From assembly GCA_028023455.1 (NCBI GenBank), contig JAQFVV010000151.1, positions 2,479,097 to 2,543,096 of the forward strand: DNA of 64,000 nucleotides. Direction: 5' to 3'. This document shows positions 11,281 to 20,906 of the stretch, piece after piece. Made by a program: the position numbers and the translations under genes. The notes beneath the pieces were generated by a model. The model had not been told where the DNA came from, ran no database searches, and worked only from the letters and a program-made list of their open reading frames with translations. The stretch's first letter is position 1. Every line of letters starts with the position of its first letter. The stretch is from Epiperipatus broadwayi. Its lineage: Eukaryota; Onychophora; Udeonychophora; Euonychophora; Peripatidae.

Positions 11281-11442
11281 AGTAGGCACTAAATAGGGAT
11301 TTTATGCATAAGCCTTTTGGTATCCATTGATTACTCTGGCTTTCACTGAGTGGCACTACTATATGAAGAGTTTTGCTTGTTTTAATAAGAGTTATGAGCA
11401 AGCATAAGAAATGGTGATCATGTGATATTTAGTGGTTTAACA
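11223..11442 (+). mobile_element. Family 1 ribozyme element, 5'-truncated (220 bp), with TSD
   Basis: TTGAATGTAT occurs immediately before (11213-11222) and immediately after (11443-11452), a perfect 10-bp target-site duplication. The insert starts right at the hammerhead motif, continues through GTAGGCACTAAATAGGG, ATTTTATGCATAAGCC and CATCCATTGATTACTCTGG, and ends in CATAAGAAATGGTGATCATG and TGATATTTAGTGGTTTAA. Only one arm of the usual foldback is present. Confidence 0.75.
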
Positions 11443-11722
11443 TTGAATGTATGTGATGAGGAAAACCAAACTGGATAATGAGAAAATAAGGAAATCATTT
11501 CCACTATCTTCAGATTTTAATGATATTTTAGTTGGTGTTAAGAAAGTAACAAAATACAAAAGACTACAAATTAGAGGTCAGAATTTCTTTTACGTTCTGT
11601 ATAAATATTTAAGAACAAAAATAATGTGCCAATTTGTCTTATTTTTTAACAAAACATAGTTATCCAATTAAAACAATGTATTAAGGGATAACAAGAAATG
11701 GTAATAGTAAAAAAAAAAAAAT

Positions 11723-12125
11723 GTAATGAATTTAGATTTGCCGATGATCCCACCTTTATACTCTAAATGGAGGTTTTAAGACACCTATTAGAAAAATTAA
11801 AAGCAAAGCAAAAATAAAGTAATATAGTTGGATATTAAACCAAAGATTATGATGACAGCACAAATGACTAATGACATAAAAGTCAGCAATTGTTTTTGCT
11901 TCATTGAATCATTAATCAACAATTAAGACTCAAGATATTTGTCGCTGACCATCACTGGGCTAAGTTGTTACGAAAAGTCTAGAAATCTCTATTACAAAAT
12001 GCCATATCTTTAAAAATGAAGATCAGAATTGTTAAAGCTATGATATCTCTGGTGAATCTCTATGGATATGAATGTTGGAAACTCCACTCATTAGATAAAA
12101 TTATGAATGCTTTTTATTGGTGGAG
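11723..12125 (+). pseudogene. LINE reverse-transcriptase relic
   Basis: Frame-hopping translation gives EFRFADDPTF (the catalytic [F/Y]ADD box), then MEVLRHLLEKLK, then KMKIRIVKAMISLVNLYGYE followed by CWKLH. Non-LTR reverse transcriptases have FADD, then a thumb with K-KI-L-KA-V-S-LYGCETW, so the order and spacing fit. Many stops and shifts make this a dead copy. The exact clade is not determined. Confidence 0.6.
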
Positions 12126-12780
12126 CTAATGAAAACTTTTGAGAACACTGTTCTTAGTAAGGGAATAAGTGGACATTGAGCAGATTAGACTTGATTTTCC
12201 AGTTGAAGTAAGAATTACTAGTTTGAAATGGGTTTTGTGATAAGATCATCAAATTCATCAGAAATGATATTTTCAGAAAGACTGGTGATAAATAGAGAGG
12301 ATGATTAACCATAAAATGGATAGATGTTACCATCATCATGACAGAATGTGATATTAAAGAATCCAAGAATCCAAGCATTTGAGCAATTTGAAAATTTCTT
12401 TCATACCATTACCAAGGGTAATTATCAATTTGAGGGCACCAAACAATAATAGGTAAATGTCCTTTAAATAGCCCACTGTAAAAAGACCTCTCACACAACT
12501 CCTCATAGTGGATCAGCTATAAAAATGCAGCTCACAAGGCTTGTCAACTGTGGAAGGTTGAATGATTTTTTCATTCTTATTTTATCCACCACTTACAAAT
12601 AGCTAAATACCCATTTACCGGCCAAGATTGGATGGTTAGGTGGATTTTCTTTGGACTAGGTACTTGAAAAAAAATCTTGTCTGTCAAATAGATTTCAAGT
12701 TTATATTACCTAATTTTGAATCCAGGTTATAGGCATGCCTGGAAAACAAATACAAAGCCTTTCTACACACACATATATAT
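12126..12780. other. No supported gene
   Basis: This may contain the far decayed 3' end of the preceding LINE (to about 12400), but no further motif is readable. TACTTGAAAAAAA and a following TTGAATCCAGGTTATAGGC near 12715 resemble a pol III B box region of an unassigned SINE. Confidence 0.35.
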
Positions 12781-13118
12781 AATCAAAATTACCCCAAATT
12801 TACAACTCAACCAGATTAGCCAAAAAATAAACTATAAAATATTACTAATGGTTTCAATGCTAGAAGCAGACTTCTCAAGTGTAAAGAACTACAAAATAAC
12901 AGCACATTTAAACTAAACATTACCCACAATTCCACGTACCTCCCGCTCACCCTTAATATTAAAAGAAATTTTTTAGTGTATGGGAGGTAAGTGTAATTGT
13001 TACTTTGTAGTTCTTTACATTTGAGAAGTCTGCTTGTGGCAGTTAAACCATTGCTAGTATCTTAGAGTTTATTTTTTGGCTAGTCTTTGAGTTGTTGATT
13101 TGGGGTAATTTTGATTAT
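12781..13118. mobile_element. Foldback (MITE-like) element with ~120-bp inverted arms
   Basis: The left arm holds AATCAAAATTACCCCAAATT, then GCTAGAAGCAGACTTCTCAA, then GTAAAGAACTACAAA. The right arm holds TTTGTAGTTCTTTAC, then TTGAGAAGTCTGCTTGTGGC, then GGGGTAATTTTGATT. The arms are about 85-90% complementary by eye and enclose roughly 90 bp. No coding sequence lies inside. Confidence 0.75.
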
Positions 13119-13469
13119 TTATTGATTAGCTTAGCTTTTAATGTTTGTAAGTATATTTAGAGAGAACAGATAATTTGAATTTTGCTCTTTGATTTGCATG
13201 TGCTTTTTGAAGGTAATTCAGTAGTTAAGCAATAGAGTAGTAAGACAAAGCTGAAGATATGTGCATTTGATGTTGTTGGTATCAACATTAGCATACTTTA
13301 ACCCAGTACCTTACATTTAGAATTACACCATGAATTTTAATGAGGTTTGTTGATGTATGGAGTACTACCAGTAAACAAAGAAGTCTTTTGTCATTCAAAA
13401 ATAAATCCATTAAGCATCTTAAAGCCTTTTCAATCATCACATGATAACCATTCTTTATGCTTACACAAG

Positions 13470-13525
13470 CTGTTTTTCTACATCCATTGATTACTCTGGC
13501 TTGCACTGAGTGGCGCTATGGAGCA
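13470..13525 (+). repeat. Family 1 element fragment
   Basis: CATCCATTGATTACTCTGGC, then TTGCACTGAGTGGCGCTATGGA, matches the outer arm of the family 1 foldback elements. It is an isolated scrap without a ribozyme core. Confidence 0.6.
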
Positions 13526-13534
13526 ATTTTAATA

Positions 13535-13860
13535 TTTTATTAGGCATTTGTTAATTGAATGTAAATGTTTGAAAACAGAAAGGGTACATATAATGAAGTT
13601 GTGGAAAAATAAATATGAAAAGTGATTATACAGAAAGTGAATTATTGGTTTTTATGCTGGGTTTGGGAAAAGATAAGGGGGATTTAGATATAAAGGTTAT
13701 AGAGTTGACAAAAATTATGTTGTGGAAATGGGATAGAGCAGATTATGGGTAAATTTAGAGTGGGGAATGTAAAAGAAAGTGGCTAACAGGTTTATCTGGG
13801 CATAATTGCTGAGATATTCTTGACTTCGTTTATAAGGAGAAGCCATAATACATCACATCA
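13535..13860 (+). pseudogene. LINE ORF2 C-terminal relic, family L3
   Basis: Translation gives RHLLIECKCLKTERVHIMK, then LWKNKYEK, then FYAGFGKDKGDLDIKVIELT, then KIMLWKWDRADYG. H-LLIEC resembles the last part of the cysteine-histidine motif at the C-terminus of many non-LTR retrotransposon ORF2 proteins. The same sequence recurs on the minus strand at 43255-43500 and 61320-61680, ending with TTCTTGACTTCGTTTA and a short CATCA run. In-frame stops show decay. Confidence 0.6.
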
Positions 13861-14735
13861 CATCATCACATCTATGTTCTTTTTTTATAATATATATTAA
13901 AGCTGATTTTTCTCAAAGCAAATGTAAACACATAAAAGCAACCCATGTTTACAAACAATTGATCGGACAGCATATTGAAGATTATTGGTGTAGATAAAGT
14001 ATGCTGCTTTTAATGTGTGTATACATATATATATACACACACACAAAAAAAAAGATCTAAAAAGTTTGAGATAAGAATAACATTCATGTTTCTTAAGACA
14101 AGAGATCAAATCTTAGACAACTTGGTTTAACTTTGAACATAGCTCCTGAAAACAATGAGTGAGTCTAAATGAGTTTGTCACATTGGAGCAGTCAATTTTC
14201 AGTGTTCTGTTATTCTGATCTATCTTTTTGAAAAAAAAAAAATCTTTTACAGCTAGATCTTCATCTTGAGTAACTTTTAACTTGACTGATTTAGTAAACC
14301 ACAAATGCTTAATCAAATACTCATTGAGTAATGTATTATGTAGATAATCGACTGATTACCTTTCCATAAGATGCTAAAAGTGAAAAGAAATCATTTCCCA
14401 TTTTGTACAAAATAGTGTATTTAAAGTTACCAAGCTATCAACATCGATGTAAAAATTAGATGTCAACACCTCAAGTCACCTGAAGAATATAGGTTATCAA
14501 ATGCAGACATAGTGAAAGAAAGTGGTGTGATTTTGTGTCCTGGGGAATAGTTGCAATGTGGTGAAGGTGAAAGTGAGATGAGGGATATATAGTTTTTTTT
14601 TTAAAAAAAATGTAAACATGTAGTGTTTAATTTAAAATAATTTTGCTATACGTTGCACAAAGAAGAATTACTGAATGTCCATATTTATTTTTAATATATT
14701 TACAATTTGTATTGTTACAAGGCCATTAAAACATC
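13861..14735. other. No gene seen
   Basis: TATA and ACAC runs near 14022-14045. The frames at 13897-14109 and 14113-14316 lack domain signals and lie in AT-rich sequence. Confidence 0.4.
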
Positions 14736-15236
14736 AAACAATCACCATTTCCTATATTTACACAAACTGTTAAAACAGGTACAACTCACCATACAGTAGT
14801 ACTACTCAATGCAAGTCATAGTAATCAATGGATGCTAGAAGATTTGTATATAAAATCCCTATCTAGTAATTTACTCAAACAATCAGCATTTCCTATATTT
14901 ACACAAGCTGTTAAAACAGGTACAACTCACCATACAGTAGTACTACTCAATGCAAGTCATAGTAATCAATGGATGCTAGAAGATTTGTATATAAAATCTC
15001 TATCTAGTAATTTACTCATCCAATATCCCCAGACTGGTTTTCTAGTTCCAAAGATATAGATAAAGTACTCTCTAATGCAAAGTTCCTCACTGATAAAAGC
15101 CACAAGCTAGAAACTAATTTGAGAATATAGGATGAGTAGGCCCTAAATAGGAATTTTATGCACAAACTTTTTAACGTTTATTGGTTACTATGACTTACAC
15201 TTGGTGGCAGTACTATCTGGAGTTTGCTACTGCTTT
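14736..15236. mobile_element. Family 1 foldback element with tandemly duplicated left arm
   Basis: The left arm (AATCACCATTTCCTATATTT, then CCATACAGTAGTACTACTCA, then ATCAATGGATGCTAGAAGAT) is present twice in direct orientation, 14736-14876 and 14877-15017, a 141-bp period. It is followed by a scrambled minus-strand hammerhead half (15010-15060), a plus-strand hammerhead relic and the inverted right arm through TTGGTGGCAGTACTATCTGGA. Confidence 0.65.
15074..15137 (+). ncRNA. Hammerhead ribozyme relic, family 1
   Basis: GTTCCTCA, CTGATAA (G8 changed to A), stem II AGC/GCT with loop CACAA, GAAACTA, ATT in place of GTC, then TGAGAATATAGGAT. Stem II pairs as A-U here where other copies have G-C, a compensatory difference. 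The core changes predict no cleavage. Confidence 0.55.
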
Positions 15237-16342
15237 AATTTATATTGTTATGCTCCGTTGGTAATTATAATTACTTATTAGCTTAAAGAGATATTCTCTC
15301 TGATAGTGTAGTTTTCAGAAAATTTAGAAGAGGCTAGCATTATTTTCTAAATCACAGGATTATAATATTTACTTGCTCCAATTATTTATATAGTTGAATT
15401 TGCTGTGATTTGAAATTAATAATAATTAATCTGAAAAAGTATCAAAAGAATGGGTAAACATTTTCTTATCCAATTGTTAAGTTTTTTTTAGTCCATTACT
15501 CTTCACTAATTGACTTTGCTTAATATATATTTATGAAAAAGGTGTCTATGTTATAGTGGTAAGCACATCTATCTAACGTGATACCAACTTGAGGTTTAAA
15601 TTAAGATAGAAGTTGGACATTCGTTTTTTTCAGGTAGTTGAAAATTTTTGAGCAAATTTGATATCTTTTTTTTTTTGTAACAGATATAACTCGTGTAAAC
15701 ATTTAGTTATTGGTCAGTAATTGAGTCTCTTAGATTGCAGGCTAAAACAAGTAACAAGTAATGCTGCAAGTAGTTTACCATCAGGCTGTTAACCAGCCTA
15801 GTGGGAAGCTTTTCTCTTCAGTGTTTCTCTGAGGAGAGTTGCTGAAGAGATAAGATCATTGAATGGGCTATTGAAAGCTGGCTTAGATTGTTGCTTGCTA
15901 CATTTATAGAAATGGCAACATCACTGATGATGATAATGTATTTATCACAATGGTTTTTGGGATCAAGAAACCCAAACACACAAACATGATTTCAATTTAA
16001 AATCTTTTAAGAGTTTTTAAAAGTTATTAAATAAATCATTCTTTGCACAATATAGGGCATAAAGGTAGGCATAGAATTTAATACCCATTAAGTGATCACC
16101 CTTTTAATTGCTAATTGTTTTTAAATAAAGTCAGCACTATTTGCACTTAGAATCAGCAGAACATCTTTGGGTAAAAGCAACTAGATATCTTTATAAAGAC
16201 AAATACTAGATGGCAGCAAACCCATTTTTTGTTCTCACCATAAACTCTAATGTATGGAAAGAGCCTTGTGACATTTATGTTATAAAATTATACTGTTGCC
16301 ATTGCAGGTTAACTGAAAACTAAATCAAGCATGACTGAGAAG
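15237..16342. other. No gene seen; possible unassigned tRNA-like SINE
   Basis: Around 15541-15680, GTGTCTATGTTATAGTGGTA, then TTGAGGTTTAAATTAAG and TTTTTTCAGGTAGTTG, partly match 35065-35145 (TCTAGGGTTCAAATTAAG, then TTTTTCAGGTAG). This suggests another SINE family. The remainder is AT-rich without motifs. Confidence 0.35.
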
Positions 16343-16682
16343 ATCATCATCATCATCAACCATTATCAATCCACTGCATGATGGTCTCTCCAAGTTTAAT
16401 CTATCTTCTCTGATTTTTAGCTTCTCTTTTCCACATCATCCCTGCACACTTTCTTATTTCACCCATCCATCTCACATGTGGTCTCTTTCTGGGTCTTTTA
16501 CAATCTCTTGAAATCCAGTTTAAGATTTCAATTGTCCATCTATTATCATCTCTTCTAGCAATATGTCCAGCCCAACTCCACTTCAATCTTTTAATTTTTT
16601 CAATGAGGTCAGTAACACCTGTTTGTTCTCTTACCCATCCATTGCATTTTCAATCTCTTCTTGTTACTTCCAATATGCATTT
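16343..16682 (-). pseudogene. RTE-like LINE 3' end, minus strand
   Basis: Reading from 16682 down, the frame gives VREQTGVTDLIEKIKRL, KWSWAGHIARRDDNRWTIEI, LNWISRDCKRPRKRPH and VRWMGEIRKCAG, then IELGETI-QWIDNG-like residues. The nucleotide tail is TTGATGATGATGATGATC. The LKW-WAGHIAR-DD-RW and PR--KR-RKRP signatures belong to the C-terminal part of RTE-like non-LTR retrotransposons, which typically end in short simple repeats. It is 5'-truncated and carries stops. Confidence 0.8.
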
Positions 16683-16799
16683 TTATATATTATTTTATAC
16701 TTACATTTAATTTGTCAACTTCTTGTATGTTTCAATGACTTTAAAATTAATATTTGCCTGTAAGATTGTGATGATGATATATTATTAAATGAGACATGT

Positions 16800-17290
16800 T
16801 TCATAGAAAAAAATTCAAGGAAACTGCTCACATGACAGTGGTAAAAAATCCTATAAGTCAACCCAGTGTGGCAATATACAACATATGGAAGCCTATAATT
16901 AATCTTGCTCTTAGGAAAAATTAATATTAAAAATAAATAAATTGAAGGGTTTAGGGAAAAAAATTGAAGGACTCAGGAGAATTTGAACCAATCCTCATAT
17001 ATAAATATATCCAATTTCTACTATCTGTTGCCTTTGATAGAATAGCCCAGTTGGTTAAAGCGTTTGCCTTAAATTCGATATTCAAGAATCTAAAAGTGCC
17101 AGTTCAACTTCTGTGCGAATACTGCCACTGTGCACATCATGAAATACTGTCACTGTGCACATCAGACCAGCAACACCTGAAGATTGGGTAATTACTAACC
17201 TGTGTTGATGTATGATATTTCTTTTACTAGTGCTGAATGCAATTATATTACAATTAAGTTTTATTATTATAATCAGGTGCAATGTTATCT
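16800..17290 (+). mobile_element. Penelope-like element 3' end with tRNA-like module (PLE-4)
   Basis: This copy is colinear with the 3' ends of the three other PLE copies. The shared parts are CCTATAAGTCAACCCAGTGTG, CTTGCTCTTAGGAAAAATTA and TCTGTTGCCTTTG, then the tRNA-like A box TAGCCCAGTTGG with GTTAAAGCGTTTGCCTTAAA, then a B box-like CCAGTTCAACTTCTG. After that come CACCTGAAGATTGGG and TAACCTGTGTTGATG. No RT or endonuclease is retained. Confidence 0.65.
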
Positions 17291-17655
17291 AACCAATGCA
17301 GATTAATCTGCGATTACTACAGATGAGATTTATCACTCCATAATTGCATAAATGGCTAAATTGGATACTTAAAAAAATGATAGATTTGCTTAAAAATCTC
17401 CCAGTTACCTAAAAAAATATTATTAGATATAAATACTAGGTTATGGGATAGTAAACAAACACACTTGTTGATAAATGTGCAGTTTAATGCAGTGATAGAA
17501 TAACAGACTTAAAGAAATGATCCCTAAATGGAATCTCAATATGTTACTATTTCTCAAATTTCACGACATTCTAAGCAACTGATTATTTGATTTAGCAATA
17601 GATTGTATCTATTGATACAATCTTAAAATGCAACAAAAACCTCAACGTTGAATAA
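17291..17655. other. No gene seen
   Basis: AT-rich spacer. GATATAAATACTAGGTTATGG near 17426 and AATGCAGTGATAGAATAACA near 17486 may be repeat scraps (the second resembles SINE-C). Confidence 0.35.
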
Positions 17656-17669
17656 TTATATATATTGTC

Positions 17670-17974
17670 AAACCACTAAACATCACATGATCACTATCTC
17701 ATACTAGCACGTAATTGTTATTAAACAATTCAAAACAAAGCAAAATTCTCCATATAGTGGTGCCATCTTGTGCTAACAAAAGCAATCAATGGATTCCAGA
17801 AGGTGCAGTGCTCTCAGATCCAAGGCTCCTCACTGATGAAGGCCACAAGCCAGAAACTAGTCTGGGGATATTGGATAAGTAGGCACTAGATAGGGATTTT
17901 ATGCTCAAGCCTTCTGGCATCCATTGATTGCTCTTGTTAGCACAAGATGGCACTACTATATGGAGAGTTTTGCT
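17670..17974 (+). mobile_element. Family 1 ribozyme foldback element, intact, with 14-bp TSD
   Basis: The 305-bp insert is flanked by a perfect direct repeat, TTATATATATTGTC, at 17656-17669 and 17975-17988. Its left arm (AAAATTCTCCATATAGTGGT, then CATCTTGTGCTAACA, then GCAATCAATGGATTCCAGAA) is inverted in its right arm (TTCTGGCATCCATTGATTGC, then GTTAGCACAAGATGG, then ACTATATGGAGAGTTTTGC). A hammerhead ribozyme lies between the arms. No protein is encoded, so it must be moved by another element. PLE reverse transcriptase is a reasonable candidate because PLEs elsewhere carry hammerheads, but the duplication length also fits LINE-mediated insertion. Confidence 0.85.
17818..17876 (+). ncRNA. 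Hammerhead ribozyme, type I, family 1, best copy
   Basis: Core CTGATGA 17833-17839, GAAA 17853-17856 and GTC 17860-17862. Stem I: TCCTCA (17827-17832) pairs with TGGGGA (17863-17868) with one T-G wobble. After an internal loop, ATCCAA (17818-17823) pairs with TTGGAT (17871-17876). Stem II: GGC (17841-17843) with GCC (17849-17851), loop CACAA. Stem III is two base pairs (AC/GT) with a TA loop. Predicted cleavage is after C17862. Weak point: positions 10.1 and 11.1 are A and A (17840, 17852) where most hammerheads have G-C. Very short stem III hammerheads are known to work best as dimers. Confidence 0.8.
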
Positions 17975-18029
17975 TTATATATATTGTCCTGAATAATTTG
18001 ATACAGAGTAAAGTGTCAAACTCTGGAAT

Positions 18030-18480
18030 TCTAAGCTCATGGATCGTAACCCAGTTCTATTACTTCTGATGCTTGATCTTATTAACTCATGAATAATAAA
18101 CCATTCAATTTACTATGTTCTTAGTTCCCAGCATGCTTTTCTGCAGTAATAGAATGACAGATTTTGGAGTTCAAGGCCCCTGAATTGCAGCCCAGATCTG
18201 TCACTTCTGATGTTTGTCTTTCTCATTAATTCCTGAATAATAAATCATTCATCACATGGTCACCATTTCTTACTCTGGCTTGCATTGAATGACACTACTG
18301 TATGGAGAGTTTTGCCTGTTTTAAATAAATCATTCAATTGCTATGATATCCCAGCATGCTTTGCTGCAGGATAAAATGCCAGACTCTGGAGTTCAAGGCC
18401 TCTGAACTTTAGCCCAGCTCTGTCACTTCTGATGCTTGAATTTCTTCTGAACTTCTGAACAGTAAATCATTAAATAATAA
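18030..18480 (+). repeat. SINE-C units (three) interrupted by family 1 fragment
   Basis: Three units recur (about 18030, 18120 and 18340) with TTCCCAGCATGCTTT-CTGCAG, GGAGTTCAAGGCC-CTGAA, AGCCCAG-TCTGTCACTTCTG and AATAATAAA-CATTCA. Between units two and three, 18255-18325 (TCACATGGTCACCATTTCTTA, then TACTGTATGGAGAGTTTTGC, then CTGTTTTAAATAA) is a piece of a family 1 foldback arm, showing that this family inserted after the SINE array formed. Confidence 0.65.
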
Positions 18481-18719
18481 TTATTATTATTGTTTTTATA
18501 ATTAGTAATTCCTTAAGTATCAAAAAAATAATATATTGCTTTTGAAGCACTAAAGGGAAGATACAATACCACAATTACAAATATATTGCTCTGCTTGGTT
18601 CAAATATATTATGGATATCTCAGAGCAATAAATCATTCCATTATTTTACCTTGATTGGTTTAGAATAATTTTATATTTCTTATTGTATTGCCAAATCCAT
18701 ATTATATTAATATCTCTAT

Positions 18720-18904
18720 ATTCTTTATTACTTTTTACAATGCTTTTTTACAACCCACTATTGATGGTTTTGATTGCCCAGCAATCTTCTTCAGAATTAG
18801 CAATCTTCTTCAGAACTTAAGTAGAAGTTCTGAAGAAGATTGTTGGGGCAATCAAAACCGTCAATAGTGGGTTGTAAAAAAGCATTGTAAAAAGTAATAA
18901 AGAA
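18720..18904. mobile_element. Foldback element, ~75-bp arms
   Basis: The left arm (CTTTTTACAATGCTTTTTTA, then CAACCCACTATTGATGGTTT, then TGATTGCCC) is almost perfectly inverted by the right arm (GGGCAATCAAAACCGTCAAT, then AGTGGGTTGTAAAAAAGC, then ATTGTAAAAAG). The apex carries AATCTTCTTCAGAA and TTCTGAAGAAGATT. The same CTTCTTCAG/CTGAAGAAG design occurs in the element at 30967-31139 and in the PLE 3' hairpins. The near-identical arms imply a recent origin. Confidence 0.85.
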
Positions 18905-18949
18905 CATAGATGATATTAATATAACTGATTTAGTATAATAATAGTGATA

Positions 18950-19160
18950 AAACTTTAGAACTCACAATCCATGATCACAACTCAACCCTTTCATTTCCGT
19001 GACCAAATTTCTTTTAAACTCCAAAGCAATAATCCAGTCAATTATTTTTATCCTTTATGGTTTAGTGCAGTAGCAGATTCCGGAGCTTAAGGTCTGTGGA
19101 TCACAGACTGCTGTCATTTTTTGTGCTTGAACTTTTTACGACCTTCCGAGCAATAATTTT
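18950..19160 (+). repeat. SINE-C copies, diverged
   Basis: GGTTTAGTGCAGTAGCAGAT, CCGGAGCTTAAGGTCTGTGG and ATCACAG are followed by GTGCTTGAAC and TTTTACGACC-TCCGAGCAATAA (19060-19160). A further partial unit lies at 18956-19045 (ACTCACAATCCATGATCACA, then GAAC-like and CAATAATCCAGTCAATTATT). Confidence 0.6.
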
Positions 19161-20029
19161 TTTCATTATCTTTATTATTATTATATATTATACTCTTTTA
19201 AGAATCAAAAATTACTATGTGGCTTTTGAAACACCAAAGGAAAACAGTGTCACAATTACATACATATAAACGTACAATTACGTATACCGTATATAATCGT
19301 CTTTTTGTAATTACGGCAAACACCTATGCGCAAATTACATTAACACATTTATTTATATAATAAACCCACACATTCACTGAAGACTAAGTTAATATAACGA
19401 TTTAAATATATATATATTTAATTAACTTCTATTTTTATTTCTGCTTCAAAGAAAAGATTAACCCGGAGGGAAGTTAGATAGCATGAAAACGGCATGATTA
19501 CAATAATTTTTAATAATAGATAATTGTTTATTTTTTTATTATTATTAAAAAAAAGTTACCGTTGGGTTTTATTCATTTGTAAAACAAAATAAATAAACCC
19601 TCCCCCTCCACGTATTTCAAAATTGTAAGAACTATGAAAATAAATATACAATCACATGTTGTTATAATGTTTCTAAATTTATCCGCCATGATTATTATTT
19701 ATATGCATACTTAATAACGTTCAGAACCTATTGAATATTTAATTGTACCACCAGAGGGCCTAGCAATACCAAACTACCTCTGATCATGGTTAAGGATTAT
19801 CAAGTGATTATAATACACGATTTAATTATTCCAGATGCCTTTAGACAAATAGTTTATTCTAGGAAATGGAATAAAAGTACAAAATGAGTTGAGGGAAGGC
19901 TTGACTTATAGTCGATGCCAAATTTGCAATATTTTATTTTAATGTCAGTCATTTTACAACAAATGAATAAAATATTTTTAGAATGTTTACAGAAATTAGT
20001 TTTCAAATGATTATATTTATTGCAAGAAA
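19161..20029. other. No gene seen
   Basis: AT-rich. TATATATATA near 19410 and poly-A tracts. The minus-strand frame 19854-20108 overlaps the following SINE-C and has no domain signature. Confidence 0.4.
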
Positions 20030-20160
20030 TGCCTGCATGGTTTAGTGCAGTGTTAGAGTAGCGCACTCTGAAGGCCATGGAATCCAGCGGCTCGGAAATA
20101 TCTATCATTTCCAGTGCTTTAACTTCTTATGAACTTCCGAGCAATAAAGACATTTAATTA
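20030..20160 (+). repeat. SINE-C copy
   Basis: GCATGGTTTAGTGCAGTGTT, AGAGTAGCGCACTCTGAAGG, CCATGGAATC, then TATCATTTCCAGTGCTTTAA, CTTCTTATGAACTTCCGAGC and AATAAAGACATTTAATTATT. A single near-full-length unit, and one of the least decayed. Confidence 0.7.
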
Positions 20161-20305
20161 TTTTATTATTATTACAAAAAACTATAAAATGATATAAAGT
20201 CTATATGAATTTTAGAATAAGTTCTATTCTACAATTTATTATTAATTCAAAATAAGCAGTACTTTTCAACTCTAAAAGCCACCAATATTAATAAAAAAAA
20301 TTTAT

Positions 20306-20906
20306 TACTCATTCATTAGACTAGAGATTATCCACTTAATAATATTTCCGGAGGGTAATTTTTACTACACCACCCTCACATAAGGTAAGGACTGGTTTCT
20401 ATTCATTTTTAACATCTTGTGGAGGAGTGTAACTGTAAACATATGACCAAAGACGTAAAGAAGATGTATGACAAGATGCACATTTCATGCTGAACCAGCA
20501 CTCATCAGTTGGCCCAGATCACAAACTCTTACACATTTATTTATCATTGTTCAGTATATATATATAGATAGATAGATAGATAGTCAATTACTATAGTTTA
20601 ATTGATGTGTCAAACTTACTACTCTCACGACTTTGACACAAATCACTTGATGGAAGTATATTAATAATATTTATTAATCATTCATTAGACTAGAGATTAT
20701 CCACTTAATGAATAAACTTTCTGTAGTGTAATTTTCACTACACCACTCTCACACAAGGTAAAAACTAGTTTCCATCCACTTTTACCACCTTGTGGAGGGG
20801 CGTAATCATAAATATATGACCAAAGACACGTGAAAAGATGTATACCTTGTGTGAGGGTGATATAGTGAAAATTACACTACAGAAATATTATTCATAAAAG
20901 CCACAA
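20306..20906. repeat. Family 2 ribozyme repeat, tandem units plus foldback end
   Basis: Units begin at 20306 (TACTCATTCATTAGACTAGA) and 20675 (TAATCATTCATTAGACTAGA), a 369-bp period. Unit 1 includes CACTACACCA-style and GGACTGGTTTCTATTCA phrases, the hammerhead at 20468-20521, and TTTGACACAAATCACTTGATGG. Unit 2 runs to about 20838. It is followed by the inverse of its own start (ACCTTGTGTGAGGGTGATAT, then GTGAAAATTACACTACAGAAA), making a hairpin from about 20698 to 20906. A TAGA microsatellite sits at 20565-20582. Confidence 0.7.
20468..20521 (-). ncRNA. Hammerhead ribozyme, family 2, full core, weakened stem I
   Basis: The minus strand reads CCAA, CTGATGA, a 6-bp stem II GTGCTG/CAGCAT with loop GTT (closed by G-U), GAAA, then stem III of three base pairs ATG/CAT with a TG loop, and cleavage triplet ATC. 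Stem III here is ATG/CAT where the copy at 22551 has ATA/TAT, a compensatory change that supports the fold. Distal stem I pairing is lost, and proximal stem I has one mismatch. Confidence 0.7.

Noticed and set aside
15905-15945. CACTGATGATGATAATG as a hammerhead start
   Set aside because: Lacks GAAA, a NUH triplet and any stem I pairing.
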